Source: Castellaniella denitrificans
Lineage (GTDB): Bacteria; Pseudomonadota; Gammaproteobacteria; Burkholderiales; Burkholderiaceae_B
DNA length: 64,000 nucleotides
Reading direction: 5' to 3'
Assembly (NCBI RefSeq): GCF_042653765.1
Contig: NZ_JBHSEZ010000001.1
Span: 992,001-1,056,000, forward strand
Shown here in pieces: positions 42,001 to 49,567 of the stretch. Both the position numbers and the translations under genes were made by a program. Every line of letters starts with the position of its first letter. Position 1 is the stretch's first letter. A model generated the notes under the pieces. It saw only the letters and a list, made by a program, of their open reading frames with translations, was not told the origin of the DNA and made no database searches.

Positions 42001-42029
42001 ATTCTATTATTGATGAGAACGATTATCAA
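42001..42029 (-). promoter_or_regulatory. Sigma-70 promoter of the ExbB/MotA-like gene
   Basis: On the minus strand TTGATA (42024-42029), a 17-base spacer and TAGAAT (42001-42006), each hexamer matching consensus at five of six positions. The Fur box 42014-42028 covers the -35 and spacer. A weaker divergent promoter towards bfd, TTGATG (42010-42015)-16-AATATT (42032-42037), spans the same box. Confidence 0.75.
42014..42028. promoter_or_regulatory. Fur box 1 (ExbB-like/bfd divergent region)
   Basis: TGAGAAC-G-ATTATCA matches the 7-1-7 Fur consensus TGATAAT-N-ATTATCA at 12 of 14 symmetric positions. It lies within the promoter of the ExbB-like gene and the possible promoter of bfd. Confidence 0.8.
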
Positions 42030-42144
42030 TCAATATTCAGGTATGCCAGTCAGACATACATACATACGGGCGGTGCCGGTTGCGCCCTCCTGGCGAGAGT
42101 ATCGCGCAGGACTTCGAGGGGGCTTGCCATCCCAAGGAAAAAAC

Positions 42145-42411
42145 ATGATAATCATTCTCATGTATATTTGTGTATGCAACGCGATCAGCGAACGCCAGGT
42201 CCAGGACGCCATCGCCCAAGGCGCGGCGGACCTGGGCGATCTCCAGGCCCGACTGGGCGTGGCGACCTGCTGCGGCCATTGCGCCGACACCGCGACGGAA
42301 TATCTGCCCGGCGGCCGCTATGCGGCCGACGTCGGTCCCGCCGCGGCGGGGCTGGTCGGGCAGGTCGAGGTCACCGTCCTGTCGCGCGTCGCCGCCCGCC
42401 GCGTCGCCTAG
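42145..42411 (+). CDS. bfd: Bacterioferritin-associated ferredoxin
   Basis: Small [2Fe-2S] protein that reduces the haem of bacterioferritin to release stored iron. Cluster cysteines are in YICVCNAIS (CxC) and CCGHC (CxxC). 88 residues from the ATG at 42145, which has AAGGA 6 bases upstream; the family usually begins at the next in-frame ATG, 42160 (MYICVC, 83 residues), but that lacks a well-placed ribosome site. A second Fur box lies between the two ATGs. The C-terminal part is longer than in E. coli Bfd. bfr follows, giving an iron storage and release pair. Confidence 0.92.
   Translation: MIIILMYICVCNAISERQVQDAIAQGAADLGDLQARLGVATCCGHCADTATEYLPGGRYAADVGPAAAGLVGQVEVTVLSRVAARRVA
42146..42160. 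promoter_or_regulatory. Fur box 2 overlapping the bfd start
   Basis: TGATAAT-C-ATTCTCA matches the 7-1-7 Fur consensus at 13 of 14 symmetric positions. It lies between two possible bfd start codons, so Fur bound here would sit on the translation start region or act as a roadblock. Confidence 0.8.
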
Positions 42412-42441
42412 GGAACCGCTTCCGGCGCCGCCCCTTTCTCC

Positions 42442-42463
42442 CGCCCCCGGTTTCCCGGGGGCG
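42442..42463 (+). terminator. Hairpin between bfd and bfr
   Basis: Perfect 9-bp stem CGCCCCCGG/CCGGGGGCG with a TTTC loop. No T-run follows, so it may be an RNA-stability or partial-termination element that lets bfr and bfd be expressed unequally. Confidence 0.5.
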
Positions 42464-42534
42464 CGGGTCGTGCTAGCCTTGTCCTTTAGACCTGTCCGAT
42501 TCCGGCCGGGCCGCGCACCAAGGAGGCACAGGCC

Positions 42535-42999
42535 ATGAAAGGCGACAAAACCGTCATCCGCTATCTGAACCAGCAGCTGAAAAACGAGCTTTCGGCCATC
42601 AACCAGTATTTCCTGCACGCGCGCATGCTGCGCCACTGGGGCTTCGAGGCGCTGGGCGAACACGAATACAAGGAATCCATCGGCGAGATGAAGCATGCCG
42701 ATCTGCTGATCGAGCGCATCTTCATGCTCGACGGGCTGCCGAACCTGCAGGACCTGCACAAGCTGCTGGTGGGCGAGACCGTGCCGGAAATCCTGGCCTG
42801 CGACCTGAAGCTGGAAACCGCCGCCCAGGCCACCGTCAAGGAAGCCATGGCCTACTGCGAGTCGGTGCAGGACTTCGCCTCGCGGGACCTGTTCCTGACC
42901 ATCCTGAACGACACCGAGGAACACATCGACTGGCTGGAAACGCAGATCGGCCTGGTCGAGCAGCTCGGCCTCCAGAACTACCTGCAGTCGCAGATGTAA
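42535..42999 (+). CDS. bfr: Bacterioferritin
   Basis: Haem-containing 24-mer iron storage protein. 154 residues, normal length. Ferroxidase ligands Glu18, Glu51, His54, Glu94 and His130 and haem ligand Met52 are at canonical positions; residue 127, Glu in E. coli Bfr, is Thr here (NDTEEH), with Glu128 and Glu129 next to it. AAGGAGG precedes the ATG at 42535. It follows bfd by 123 bases, separated by a hairpin. No Fur box lies directly upstream, as expected for a storage protein needed when iron is plentiful. Confidence 0.96.
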   Translation: MKGDKTVIRYLNQQLKNELSAINQYFLHARMLRHWGFEALGEHEYKESIGEMKHADLLIERIFMLDGLPNLQDLHKLLVGETVPEILACDLKLETAAQATVKEAMAYCESVQDFASRDLFLTILNDTEEHIDWLETQIGLVEQLGLQNYLQSQM

Positions 43000-43023
43000 C
43001 CCCGCCAGGGGCCGGGGATACGT

Positions 43024-43659
43024 TCAGAAGCCCGATTTCTTCGCCGGGCAGTCGGGGACGCGGCCCCAGGCGTCGTTGGGTTCGCAGTATTTGTTGCGGG
43101 CCGCCCAGGCGCACGAGGGCCGCGAGAAGAACCCCAGCGATTCGCAGGCCTTGAGTTCCGCCTGGAAAGCGGCCTGCCATTGGCCGCCGGACGCGGCGGC
43201 CTGGGCCTGTGGCGGCGGGGGAGGCGGCGTCGTGACGTCGATGGGCTGGACCACCTGGCTGCCCCCCAGCCCCCCGAACTGGGCGATGCCCTGCAGCCCG
43301 TCGCCGAGCTGGTTCCGGGACGCCAGCGCGATGGCCTCGTCCATGGAAATCGTGGTGGTCGCCAGGGCGATCGGCCTGCCGTCCTCCATCAGGGAGTCCT
43401 GCTGGATCTTCCAGTCGACGGGAGGCGCCTGTTCCGGCACCCCCTGGCGGCCGTCCGGCAGCACCTGCGGCGCGGAGGCGACATAGGGCTTACCGTTGGC
43501 GTCCAGCACGGCAGCGGACTGGTCCAGTTCGGGATGCGGCGCCGGCATCTGGATCTGGGCCGGCCCGTGGGCGATCAGCCAATCGCCCAGCTGCAGGCCG
43601 CCCCAGGCGGATGCGCCTGCGGCCAGCAGCAGAAAAGCGAAAATCAGACGCCAGGACAT
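43024..43659 (-). CDS. Unknown protein with N-terminal anchor and Cys-rich C-terminus
   Basis: Not recognised. 211 residues from the ATG at 43659. An N-terminal hydrophobic segment (about 4-22) suggests an anchor or signal. A long periplasmic-type region with a Pro run (TTPPPPPPQ) leads to a C-terminal block with four cysteines, ACESLGFFSRPSCAWAARN and KYCEPN...PDCPAKKSGF, which could form disulfides. The periodic W/C pattern suggests a small conserved domain. Convergent with bfr; 177 bp from prfC. Confidence 0.6.
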   Translation of the reverse strand: MSWRLIFAFLLLAAGASAWGGLQLGDWLIAHGPAQIQMPAPHPELDQSAAVLDANGKPYVASAPQVLPDGRQGVPEQAPPVDWKIQQDSLMEDGRPIALATTTISMDEAIALASRNQLGDGLQGIAQFGGLGGSQVVQPIDVTTPPPPPPQAQAAASGGQWQAAFQAELKACESLGFFSRPSCAWAARNKYCEPNDAWGRVPDCPAKKSGF

Positions 43660-43786
43660 GGGTGGCGTGCCTCGTCGATCGGTGCGGATGATCCTTGCAT
43701 TGTATAGGAAGCCATCGCGGCGGCCGGATACCGCTTGTGTCTCGCCTGGGGCCGCCCCCACGCCGCGCAGCCTGCGGCTGCTTGCT

Positions 43787-43836
43787 GCCCCCCAAGGGGG
43801 CGCTTTTTGCCTTGGGACGGCCCGGCGGCAAAAAGA
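43787..43836 (+). repeat. Dispersed intergenic repeat, copy 2
   Basis: GCCCCCCAAGGGGGCGC followed by the inverted repeat CTTTTTGCC (43803-43811)/GGCAAAAAG (43827-43835). It aligns with 17617-17667. The upstream stretch 43760-43786 (CGCGCAGCCTGCGGCTGCTTGCT) also has a weak counterpart before copy 1. On the minus strand the stem directly follows the prfC stop. Confidence 0.6.
43803..43835 (-). terminator. Hairpin after prfC formed by the repeat
   Basis: Perfect 9-bp stem CTTTTTGCC/GGCAAAAAG with a 15-base loop, one base after the prfC stop codon. On the minus strand it is not followed by a T-run, but a second GC-rich stem (CCCCC-TT-GGGGG) comes next. Confidence 0.5.
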
Positions 43837-45435
43837 TTACCCAAAAACCCGCCCCGCATGTTCGCGCATGGTGTGGAATTCGATGTCGGGGTAGCGTTCC
43901 TGGGCGACCCGCAGCTGGGCGGGCGAGCTGGCCAGGAAGGCGACCGCGTCCACCACGTCGCGGGCGATGTTGGCGGCGTTGGCGTCCATGAATTTCTTCA
44001 GGGCCTTGGGGTCGGGGCTGGTGATCCAGCGCGCCAGGCTGTAGCGCGACGGCATCAGGCGGGCGTCCACGCCATACTCGGTCTTCAGGCGGTGGGCGAC
44101 CACTTCGAACTGGAGCTGGCCCACGGCGCCCAGCAGCAGCGCGCCGCCGGCGGCCTCGGGGCGGAACACCTGGATGGCGCCCTCTTCGCCCAGCTGCGTC
44201 AGGCCGGTGCGCAGCTGCTTGGTGCGCAGGGGATCCTTGACCTCGACCGCCTGGAACAGTTCCGGCGCGAAGAACGGCAGGCCCGTGAAGGTCAGCGATT
44301 CGCCCTCGGTCAGCACGTCGCCCAGCTGCAGGATGCCGTGGTTGGGAATGCCGATGATGTCCCCGGCGTAGGCTTCCTCGACGATTTCGCGCCGCTGCGA
44401 CAGGAAGGACACGACGTTGTTCGGGCGGATTTCCTTGCCGTTGCGGGCGACCTTCAGGCGCATGCCGCGCTCGAACTTGCCGGAGCTGACGCGCACGAAG
44501 GCCACGCGGTCGCGGTGGGCCGGGTCCATGTTGGCCTGGACCTTGAACACCACGCCGGTGAACTTGGGCTCGGCCGGCAGCACGCTGCGCTCCAGCGCGG
44601 CGCGCGGGCCGGGCGCGGGCGCCAGTTCCACCAGGGCGTCCAGGACTTCGCGCACGCCGAAGTTGTTGATCGCCGAGCCGAAGAACACCGGCGTCTGGCG
44701 GCCCGCCAGGAAGGCTTCGTGGTCGAAGGCCGGCATGGCGCCGGTGATCAGTTCGATCTCCTCGCTCGCCTTGGCGTGGGCGTCGCCGAAACGCGCCGCC
44801 AGTTCCGGATTGTCCAGCCCCTGGATGGTCTCGTCGTCGTCCCGGTGGCGCTCCGAGCCCGGGCGGAAGACCCGCATCCGGTCGTGGCGCAGGTCGAAGA
44901 CCCCGCCGAAATGGCGCCCCATGCCCACCGGCCAGGAAAACGGAATCGCGTCCATGCCCAGGTGGCCCTCGATCTCGGAGAGCAGGTCCAGCGGCTCGCG
45001 CACCTCGCGGTCGAGCTTGTTGATGAAGGTGATGATGGGCGTGTTGCGGGCGCGGCAGACCTGCAGCAGGCGGATGGTCTGGGGCTCGACGCCGTTGCCG
45101 GCGTCGATCACCATCAGCGCCGCGTCCACGGCGGTCAGCACCCGGTAGGTGTCTTCCGAGAAGTCCTGGTGGCCCGGGGTGTCCAGCAGGTTGATGACGC
45201 AGTCGCGGTATTCCATCTGCATCACCGAGGACGCCACCGAAATGCCGCGCTGCTTCTCGATCTCCATCCAGTCGGACGCCGCATGGCGGCTGGCCTTGCG
45301 CGCCTTGACGCTGCCGGCGATCTGGATGGCGCCCGCGAACAGCAGCAGCTTCTCGGTCAGGGTCGTCTTCCCGGCGTCGGGGTGGGAAATGATGGCAAAA
45401 GTGCGTCGGCGTGCGACTTCGTCGGTCAGGCTCAT
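43837..45435 (-). CDS. prfC: Peptide chain release factor 3
   Basis: GTPase that removes RF1/RF2 from the ribosome after peptide release. 532 residues, normal length. G1 HPDAGKTTL, G2 near QRGISVASSVMQ, G3 DTPGHQDF, and G4 NKLDRE, followed by domain II/III typical of RF3 (TGVVFKVQANMDPAHRDRVAFVR). Starts at the ATG at 45435. The LysE-type gene upstream on the same strand ends 19 bases before it, so they may be co-transcribed. Confidence 0.97.
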   Translation of the reverse strand: MSLTDEVARRRTFAIISHPDAGKTTLTEKLLLFAGAIQIAGSVKARKASRHAASDWMEIEKQRGISVASSVMQMEYRDCVINLLDTPGHQDFSEDTYRVLTAVDAALMVIDAGNGVEPQTIRLLQVCRARNTPIITFINKLDREVREPLDLLSEIEGHLGMDAIPFSWPVGMGRHFGGVFDLRHDRMRVFRPGSERHRDDDETIQGLDNPELAARFGDAHAKASEEIELITGAMPAFDHEAFLAGRQTPVFFGSAINNFGVREVLDALVELAPAPGPRAALERSVLPAEPKFTGVVFKVQANMDPAHRDRVAFVRVSSGKFERGMRLKVARNGKEIRPNNVVSFLSQRREIVEEAYAGDIIGIPNHGILQLGDVLTEGESLTFTGLPFFAPELFQAVEVKDPLRTKQLRTGLTQLGEEGAIQVFRPEAAGGALLLGAVGQLQFEVVAHRLKTEYGVDARLMPSRYSLARWITSPDPKALKKFMDANAANIARDVVDAVAFLASSPAQLRVAQERYPDIEFHTMREHAGRVFG

Positions 45436-45454
45436 GGGAAGGTCGGATGGAGCT

Positions 45455-46087
45455 TCAGTGCTTGTGACTGAAGGAGGCCAGGACGGTGCCGGCCAGGATG
45501 AACATCGAGCCGAAGCCGCGGTTCAGCCAGCGGACGTGGCCCGGTTTGCGCAGCATCCGCAGGATGCGCGAAGCCAGCGAAGTATAGCAACTCATGGCCA
45601 CCAGATCGGTGAAGCACAGCGTGGCGCCGATCAGGAAATACTGCAGCGACAGCGGCCGGCCCAGGTCCAGGAACTGCGGCACCACGGCCAGCAGGAACAT
45701 GGTGCCCTTGGGATTGGTGACGTTCACCAGGTAGCCGCGCAGCAACTGGTCGCGGATCGGGTGCGTGCTCTTCGGCGGCCGCGCCTCGACCGCCACCGGC
45801 GCCGCGTCGGTGCGGAACTGCCGCACCCCCAGGTAGACCAGGTAGGCGGCGCCGATCCACTTGACGATCGTGAAGGCCACTTCGGACGTGGCCAGCAGGG
45901 CGCCCACGCCCAGGGCCACGATGACCAGCTGGCAGATGATGCCGGCCTGCAGGCCGAAGATGGTCCAGGCGCCGTGGCGGAACCCGTACTTCAGTCCCGA
46001 GGCCATGGAACAGATGGCGCCGGGGCCGGGCGAGAACGAGATCGCCCAGGCCGCCGCGAAGAAAGCCAGCCAGGTGGACAGGGCCAT
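45455..46087 (-). CDS. LysE family amino-acid exporter
   Basis: 210-residue inner-membrane exporter of the LysE/RhtB superfamily, with about six helices. The start region SFSPGPGAICSMASGLKYG-like segment carries the family signature (PGP), and RGYLVNVTNPKGTMFLLAVVPQF is the second conserved block. Exported substrates are usually amino acids or homoserine lactones, which cannot be decided here. Lies between the DEAD-box helicase and prfC, all on the minus strand. Confidence 0.92.
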   Translation of the reverse strand: MALSTWLAFFAAAWAISFSPGPGAICSMASGLKYGFRHGAWTIFGLQAGIICQLVIVALGVGALLATSEVAFTIVKWIGAAYLVYLGVRQFRTDAAPVAVEARPPKSTHPIRDQLLRGYLVNVTNPKGTMFLLAVVPQFLDLGRPLSLQYFLIGATLCFTDLVAMSCYTSLASRILRMLRKPGHVRWLNRGFGSMFILAGTVLASFSHKH

Positions 46088-46125
46088 GCGTGGTCTCCAG
46101 TGCTCCGGTGCGCCGGCGGTCCGGG

Positions 46126-47607
46126 TCAGTCGGCCTTGTGCAGCAGCGCGGGGCGCCCGGCCGAGGCGGGACGCGCGTCCCGGCGCGGGGCCTGGGGCGC
46201 GCCGCCTTCGCGGGCGGGGCGTCCGCCCGGGGCGCGGCCGCCACCGCCGCGGCGGGCGTCCGGACCCGAGCGGCGGTCGGCCGAAGCCGAGGCCGAAGCC
46301 GGACCCGAGGCCGGGCGACGGCCGTCGCGGCCGGCCGGCTCGCGTCGACCACCGTCATTGCGCCGGCCGCCGTCGCCACGGCCGCCGAAGCCATCGCCCT
46401 GCAAGCGGGCGATGGCGCGCTTTTCGCGTGCGTCCGGAGCGGAATCAGCGGTCGCCATGGCCGGATTCCAGCCTTCCACGGTGATCGGCTCGATGGTCTG
46501 CTTGATCAGGCGCTCGATGGCGCGCAGCAGCTTGACCTCGGACGCGTCCACCAGGGACAGGGCGGAGCCGGTGCTGCCGGCGCGGCCGGTGCGGCCGATG
46601 CGGTGCACGTAGTCCTCGGGCACGTTGGGCAGCTCGAAATTGACGACCTGCGGCAGTTGGTCGATGTCCAGGCCGCGGGCGGCGATGTCGGTGGCCACCA
46701 GCACGGCCACCTTGCCGTCCTTGAACCCGGCCAGGGCCTTGGTGCGCGCGGCCTGGCTCTTGTTGCCGTGGATGGCGGCGGCGGTCAGGCCGTCCTTCGA
46801 CAGCTTCTCGGCCAGGCGGTTGGCGCCGTGCTTGGTGCGCGTGAACACCAGCACCTGGTGCCAGCCGCTTTCGCGGATGATGTGACTGAGCAGGTCGCGC
46901 TTGTGCGCCTGGTCGGTCATCACCACGCGCTGGCTGACCAGTTCGGACGCGGTGTTGCGCCGGGCGACGGAGACCTCGCCCGGATTGCGCAGGATGCCCT
47001 GGGCCAGGCCGCGGATCTCGTCGGAGAACGTCGCGGAGAACAGCAGGTTCTGGCGCTTGGCCGGCAGCAGCTTGAGCACGCGGCGGATGTCGTGGATGAA
47101 GCCCATGTCCAGCATGCGGTCGGCCTCGTCCAGCACCAGGATCTCGACACCGGACAGGTCCAGCGTCTTCTGCTGCGCGTGGTCCAGCAGGCGGCCCGGC
47201 GTGGCCACCAGGATGTCCAGGGGCTTTTTCAGGGCCGCGATCTGGGGATTGATGTTGACCCCGCCGAACATCACCATCGAGCGCACGGCCGTGTGCTTGC
47301 CGTAGAGGCGCACGGATTCTTCCACCTGGGCGGTCAGTTCGCGCGTCGGGGTCAGGACCAGCACGCGGGGGCGGCCCGGGCGGCGGTCGGCGGCGGGATG
47401 GGTCAGCAGGTAATGCAGGATCGGCAGCGTGAAGCCGGCGGTCTTGCCCGTCCCGGTCTGGGCGGCGGCCAGCAGGTCGCCGCCTTCCAGGACGCGCGGG
47501 ATGGCCTGGGCCTGGATCGGGGTGGGGTGGGTGTAGCCCGCGTCGTGGACGGCGCGCAGCAGGGGTTCCGCCAGGCCGAGCGAGGCAAAGGTAATCGAAG
47601 TATCCAA
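46126..47607 (-). CDS. DEAD-box RNA helicase (RhlE-like)
   Basis: ATP-dependent RNA helicase, likely acting in ribosome assembly or RNA decay. 493 residues. Q-motif region TFASLGLAEPLLRAV, motif I AQTGTGKT, Ia PTRELTAQ, II VLDEADRMLDMGF, III SATF, VI HRIGRTGRAG. A basic Arg/Gly-rich tail (about 385-493) likely binds RNA. The start is TTG at 47607, with GGAG 8 bases upstream; no nearby in-frame ATG exists. A perfect TATAAT (47763-47768, minus strand) lies about 155 bases upstream. Confidence 0.93.
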   Translation of the reverse strand: MDTSITFASLGLAEPLLRAVHDAGYTHPTPIQAQAIPRVLEGGDLLAAAQTGTGKTAGFTLPILHYLLTHPAADRRPGRPRVLVLTPTRELTAQVEESVRLYGKHTAVRSMVMFGGVNINPQIAALKKPLDILVATPGRLLDHAQQKTLDLSGVEILVLDEADRMLDMGFIHDIRRVLKLLPAKRQNLLFSATFSDEIRGLAQGILRNPGEVSVARRNTASELVSQRVVMTDQAHKRDLLSHIIRESGWHQVLVFTRTKHGANRLAEKLSKDGLTAAAIHGNKSQAARTKALAGFKDGKVAVLVATDIAARGLDIDQLPQVVNFELPNVPEDYVHRIGRTGRAGSTGSALSLVDASEVKLLRAIERLIKQTIEPITVEGWNPAMATADSAPDAREKRAIARLQGDGFGGRGDGGRRNDGGRREPAGRDGRRPASGPASASASADRRSGPDARRGGGGRAPGGRPAREGGAPQAPRRDARPASAGRPALLHKAD

Positions 47608-47762
47608 GAAAATGACTCCAGCGACCGCCTATCGCTCGAGCCGAGTGATACCAATCGAGGCCGACGTATGAAGAGTGTCAGGGGAGATGCCGCCGGCGCG
47701 CGAGGCGCCCGCCGGGGCCGAAAGAGGTCGCGCGGCGACTGGTTGGCCACGCGAAGCAGCGC

Positions 47763-47768
47763 ATTATA
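47763..47768 (-). promoter_or_regulatory. -10 element of the DEAD-box helicase gene
   Basis: CGCTATAATGCGC on the minus strand contains a perfect TATAAT about 155 bases upstream of the TTG start. The expected -35 position is GC-rich with no good match. It lies in the 309-bp gene-free stretch 47608-47916, which otherwise holds the inverted repeat at 47800-47846 and a TAAAAT (47870-47875) ahead of lemA. Confidence 0.5.
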
Positions 47769-47799
47769 GCGTGTCTCCCGCGCCGCGCGGCGGATACAT

Positions 47800-47846
47800 C
47801 CGGCGCGCCGCCCGGATCTCCCCGGCGGATCCGGGCGGCGCGCCGG
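47800..47846. repeat. Perfect 19-bp inverted repeat between helicase and lemA
   Basis: Arms 47800-47818 and 47828-47846 are exact reverse complements around a 9-base loop. There is no T-run on either side. It lies between the divergent promoters of the helicase and lemA, so it could be an operator, a cruciform insulator or a structured 5' element. Confidence 0.75.
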
Positions 47847-47916
47847 GCGCCCTCGAGGCCGGACACCCTTAAAATGGGGCATCCGCCCCTGCCGGGGCGC
47901 CACACGAGAGGCCCGG

Positions 47917-48531
47917 ATGCTCCGACGTTACCTGAACCTGGCTGCGCTGGCAGCCCTGACGCTGCTGCTTTCGGGCTGCGGCTACAACGAAATCCAGCGC
48001 CAGGACGAGCAGGTCAAGGCGGCCTGGTCCCAGGTCCTGAACCAGTACGAGCGCCGCGCCGACCTGGTGCCCAAGCTGGTGTCCTCGGTCAACGCCTACA
48101 TGGTGAACGAGCGCACCGTGCTGCAACAGGTCACGGATGCGCGCGCCCGGGTCGGCCAGATCCGCGTCAGCGCCGACGACCTGGACGATCCGGCCCTGAT
48201 GGCCCGCTTCGAGCAGGCGCAAGGCGCCCTGTCCTCCAGCCTGTCGCGCCTGCTGGCGGTCTCGGAAAACTATCCCCAGCTGAAGAGCGACGGCCTGTTC
48301 CGCGACCTGATGACGCAGCTCGAAGGCACGGAAAACCGCATCGCGGTGGCGCGCGAGCGCTACGTCGGCGCGGTGCAGTCCTACAACCTGACGATCCGCC
48401 AGTTCCCCACCCTGATCACGGCGCGCGTGTTCGGCTACCAGCCCAAGGCCCAATACGGACTGGACAAGGCCGACGCCGTCATGCGCGACCCCGAGGTGAA
48501 GTTCGACCTACCTCAGGGGCAGAGCAAATGA
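47917..48531 (+). CDS. lemA: LemA family protein
   Basis: 204 residues. The N-terminal helix ends in LLLSGCGYNEIQRQDEQV, with a lipobox-like Cys, so it may be a lipoprotein or be membrane-inserted. The coiled-coil body shows the LemA signature QVKAAWSQVLNQYERRADLVPKLV, with NYPQLKSD and ENRIAVARERY further on. The function is not established. A TAAAAT -10 lies at 47870-47875. Its stop overlaps the TPM gene start by 4 bases, the standard LemA-TPM pairing. Confidence 0.93.
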   Translation: MLRRYLNLAALAALTLLLSGCGYNEIQRQDEQVKAAWSQVLNQYERRADLVPKLVSSVNAYMVNERTVLQQVTDARARVGQIRVSADDLDDPALMARFEQAQGALSSSLSRLLAVSENYPQLKSDGLFRDLMTQLEGTENRIAVARERYVGAVQSYNLTIRQFPTLITARVFGYQPKAQYGLDKADAVMRDPEVKFDLPQGQSK

Positions 48532-49496
48532 GCCTGCGCCGCGCACTGGCGAACGGCCTGCTGGCGCTGGGGCTGACCGCCTGCCTGGGCACGGCGCCGG
48601 CCAGCGCCCAGGTCCACGCCGCCGCCACCGCTCCCGGGCCCGCCGCCGGGCCTGTCCAGACCCCTCGGACCGTCGCGCCCGGCGCGGACGGCGCCGTCGC
48701 CGTCCCGGCCTGGACCGGGCCGGTCATGGACCAGGCCGGCGTACTGACGCCGGAACAGGTCCGGACGCTGACCGGGCAGGTCGAAGCGCTGGAGAAAGCG
48801 CACGGCTCGCAGCTCTTCGTGCTGCTGGTGCCCGGCACCGGCGCCGAGTCCATCGAACAGTACGCGCGCCGGGTCTTCGACCAGTGGGCCGTGGGACGCG
48901 AGGGCATCGACGACGGCGTGCTGCTGCTGGTGGCCGTGCGGGACCGCCGCCTGCGCATCGAGGTCGGCTACGGGCTCGAGGGCGCCGTGACGGACGTGGA
49001 CGCCGGACGGATCATCCGCGAACGGATCACGCCGCGCTTCGCCTCCGGCGACCTCTTCGGCGGAATCGAGGCCGGGGTCTCGGCCCTGTCGGGCCTGATT
49101 GCGGGCGAGCCCCTGCCGCCCCCGAAATCCTCCGATGAGGACGGCGGGCTCGATGAGCGCGTGATGTTCCTGCCCCTGACGTTCTTCGCCCTGGTGATGA
49201 CGCCCCCGATCGGCGCCCTGCTGCTGGGCGGCTTCGTGTTCGTGCTGACCGAAAGCCTGCTGTGGACCGTCGTCGGCGCGCTGGCGGGGCTGGCGCTGGG
49301 CATCCTGGGCCGGGTCCTGCATATCCCCGACCGGCTCGCGCGCGGACGCGGAGGCCGGGGCGGCGGAGGCGGGGGATTCGGAGGCGGCTTCGGTGGCGGA
49401 GGCGGCTTCGGCGGCGGAGGAGGATTCGGCGGCGGCTCCTCGGGCGGCGGGGGCGGCGGCCGAGGCGGTGGAGGCGGCGCGTCCGGCAGCTGGTAG
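48528..49496 (+). CDS. TPM-domain (YgcG-like) membrane protein with Gly-rich tail
   Basis: 322 residues: signal peptide MSLRRALANGLLALGLTACLG..ASAQ, a TPM domain (about 65-190: VMDQAGVLTPEQV, LFVLLVPGTG, GVLLLVAVRDRRLRIEVGYGLEGAVTD), two helices (about 208-265), and a glycine/phenylalanine-rich tail (about 272-322). TPM domains are thought to act in membrane-protein turnover or repair. The ATGA overlap with lemA fixes the start at 48528. A third partner gene sometimes found in such clusters is absent. Confidence 0.92.
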   Translation: MSLRRALANGLLALGLTACLGTAPASAQVHAAATAPGPAAGPVQTPRTVAPGADGAVAVPAWTGPVMDQAGVLTPEQVRTLTGQVEALEKAHGSQLFVLLVPGTGAESIEQYARRVFDQWAVGREGIDDGVLLLVAVRDRRLRIEVGYGLEGAVTDVDAGRIIRERITPRFASGDLFGGIEAGVSALSGLIAGEPLPPPKSSDEDGGLDERVMFLPLTFFALVMTPPIGALLLGGFVFVLTESLLWTVVGALAGLALGILGRVLHIPDRLARGRGGRGGGGGGFGGGFGGGGGFGGGGGFGGGSSGGGGGGRGGGGGASGSW

Positions 49497-49567
49497 CCCG
49501 GGGCGGCCACGGCGCGCCGGCGCGCGCATCGCACGCGGCGCGCCGGAAGCAACTGCCGGAATCGCGG

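Noticed and set aside
49340..49490. Tandem GGC/GGA-rich stretch as a CRISPR or satellite repeat
   Set aside because: It is the in-frame Gly/Phe-rich tail of the TPM-domain protein, with irregular units and no spacers.
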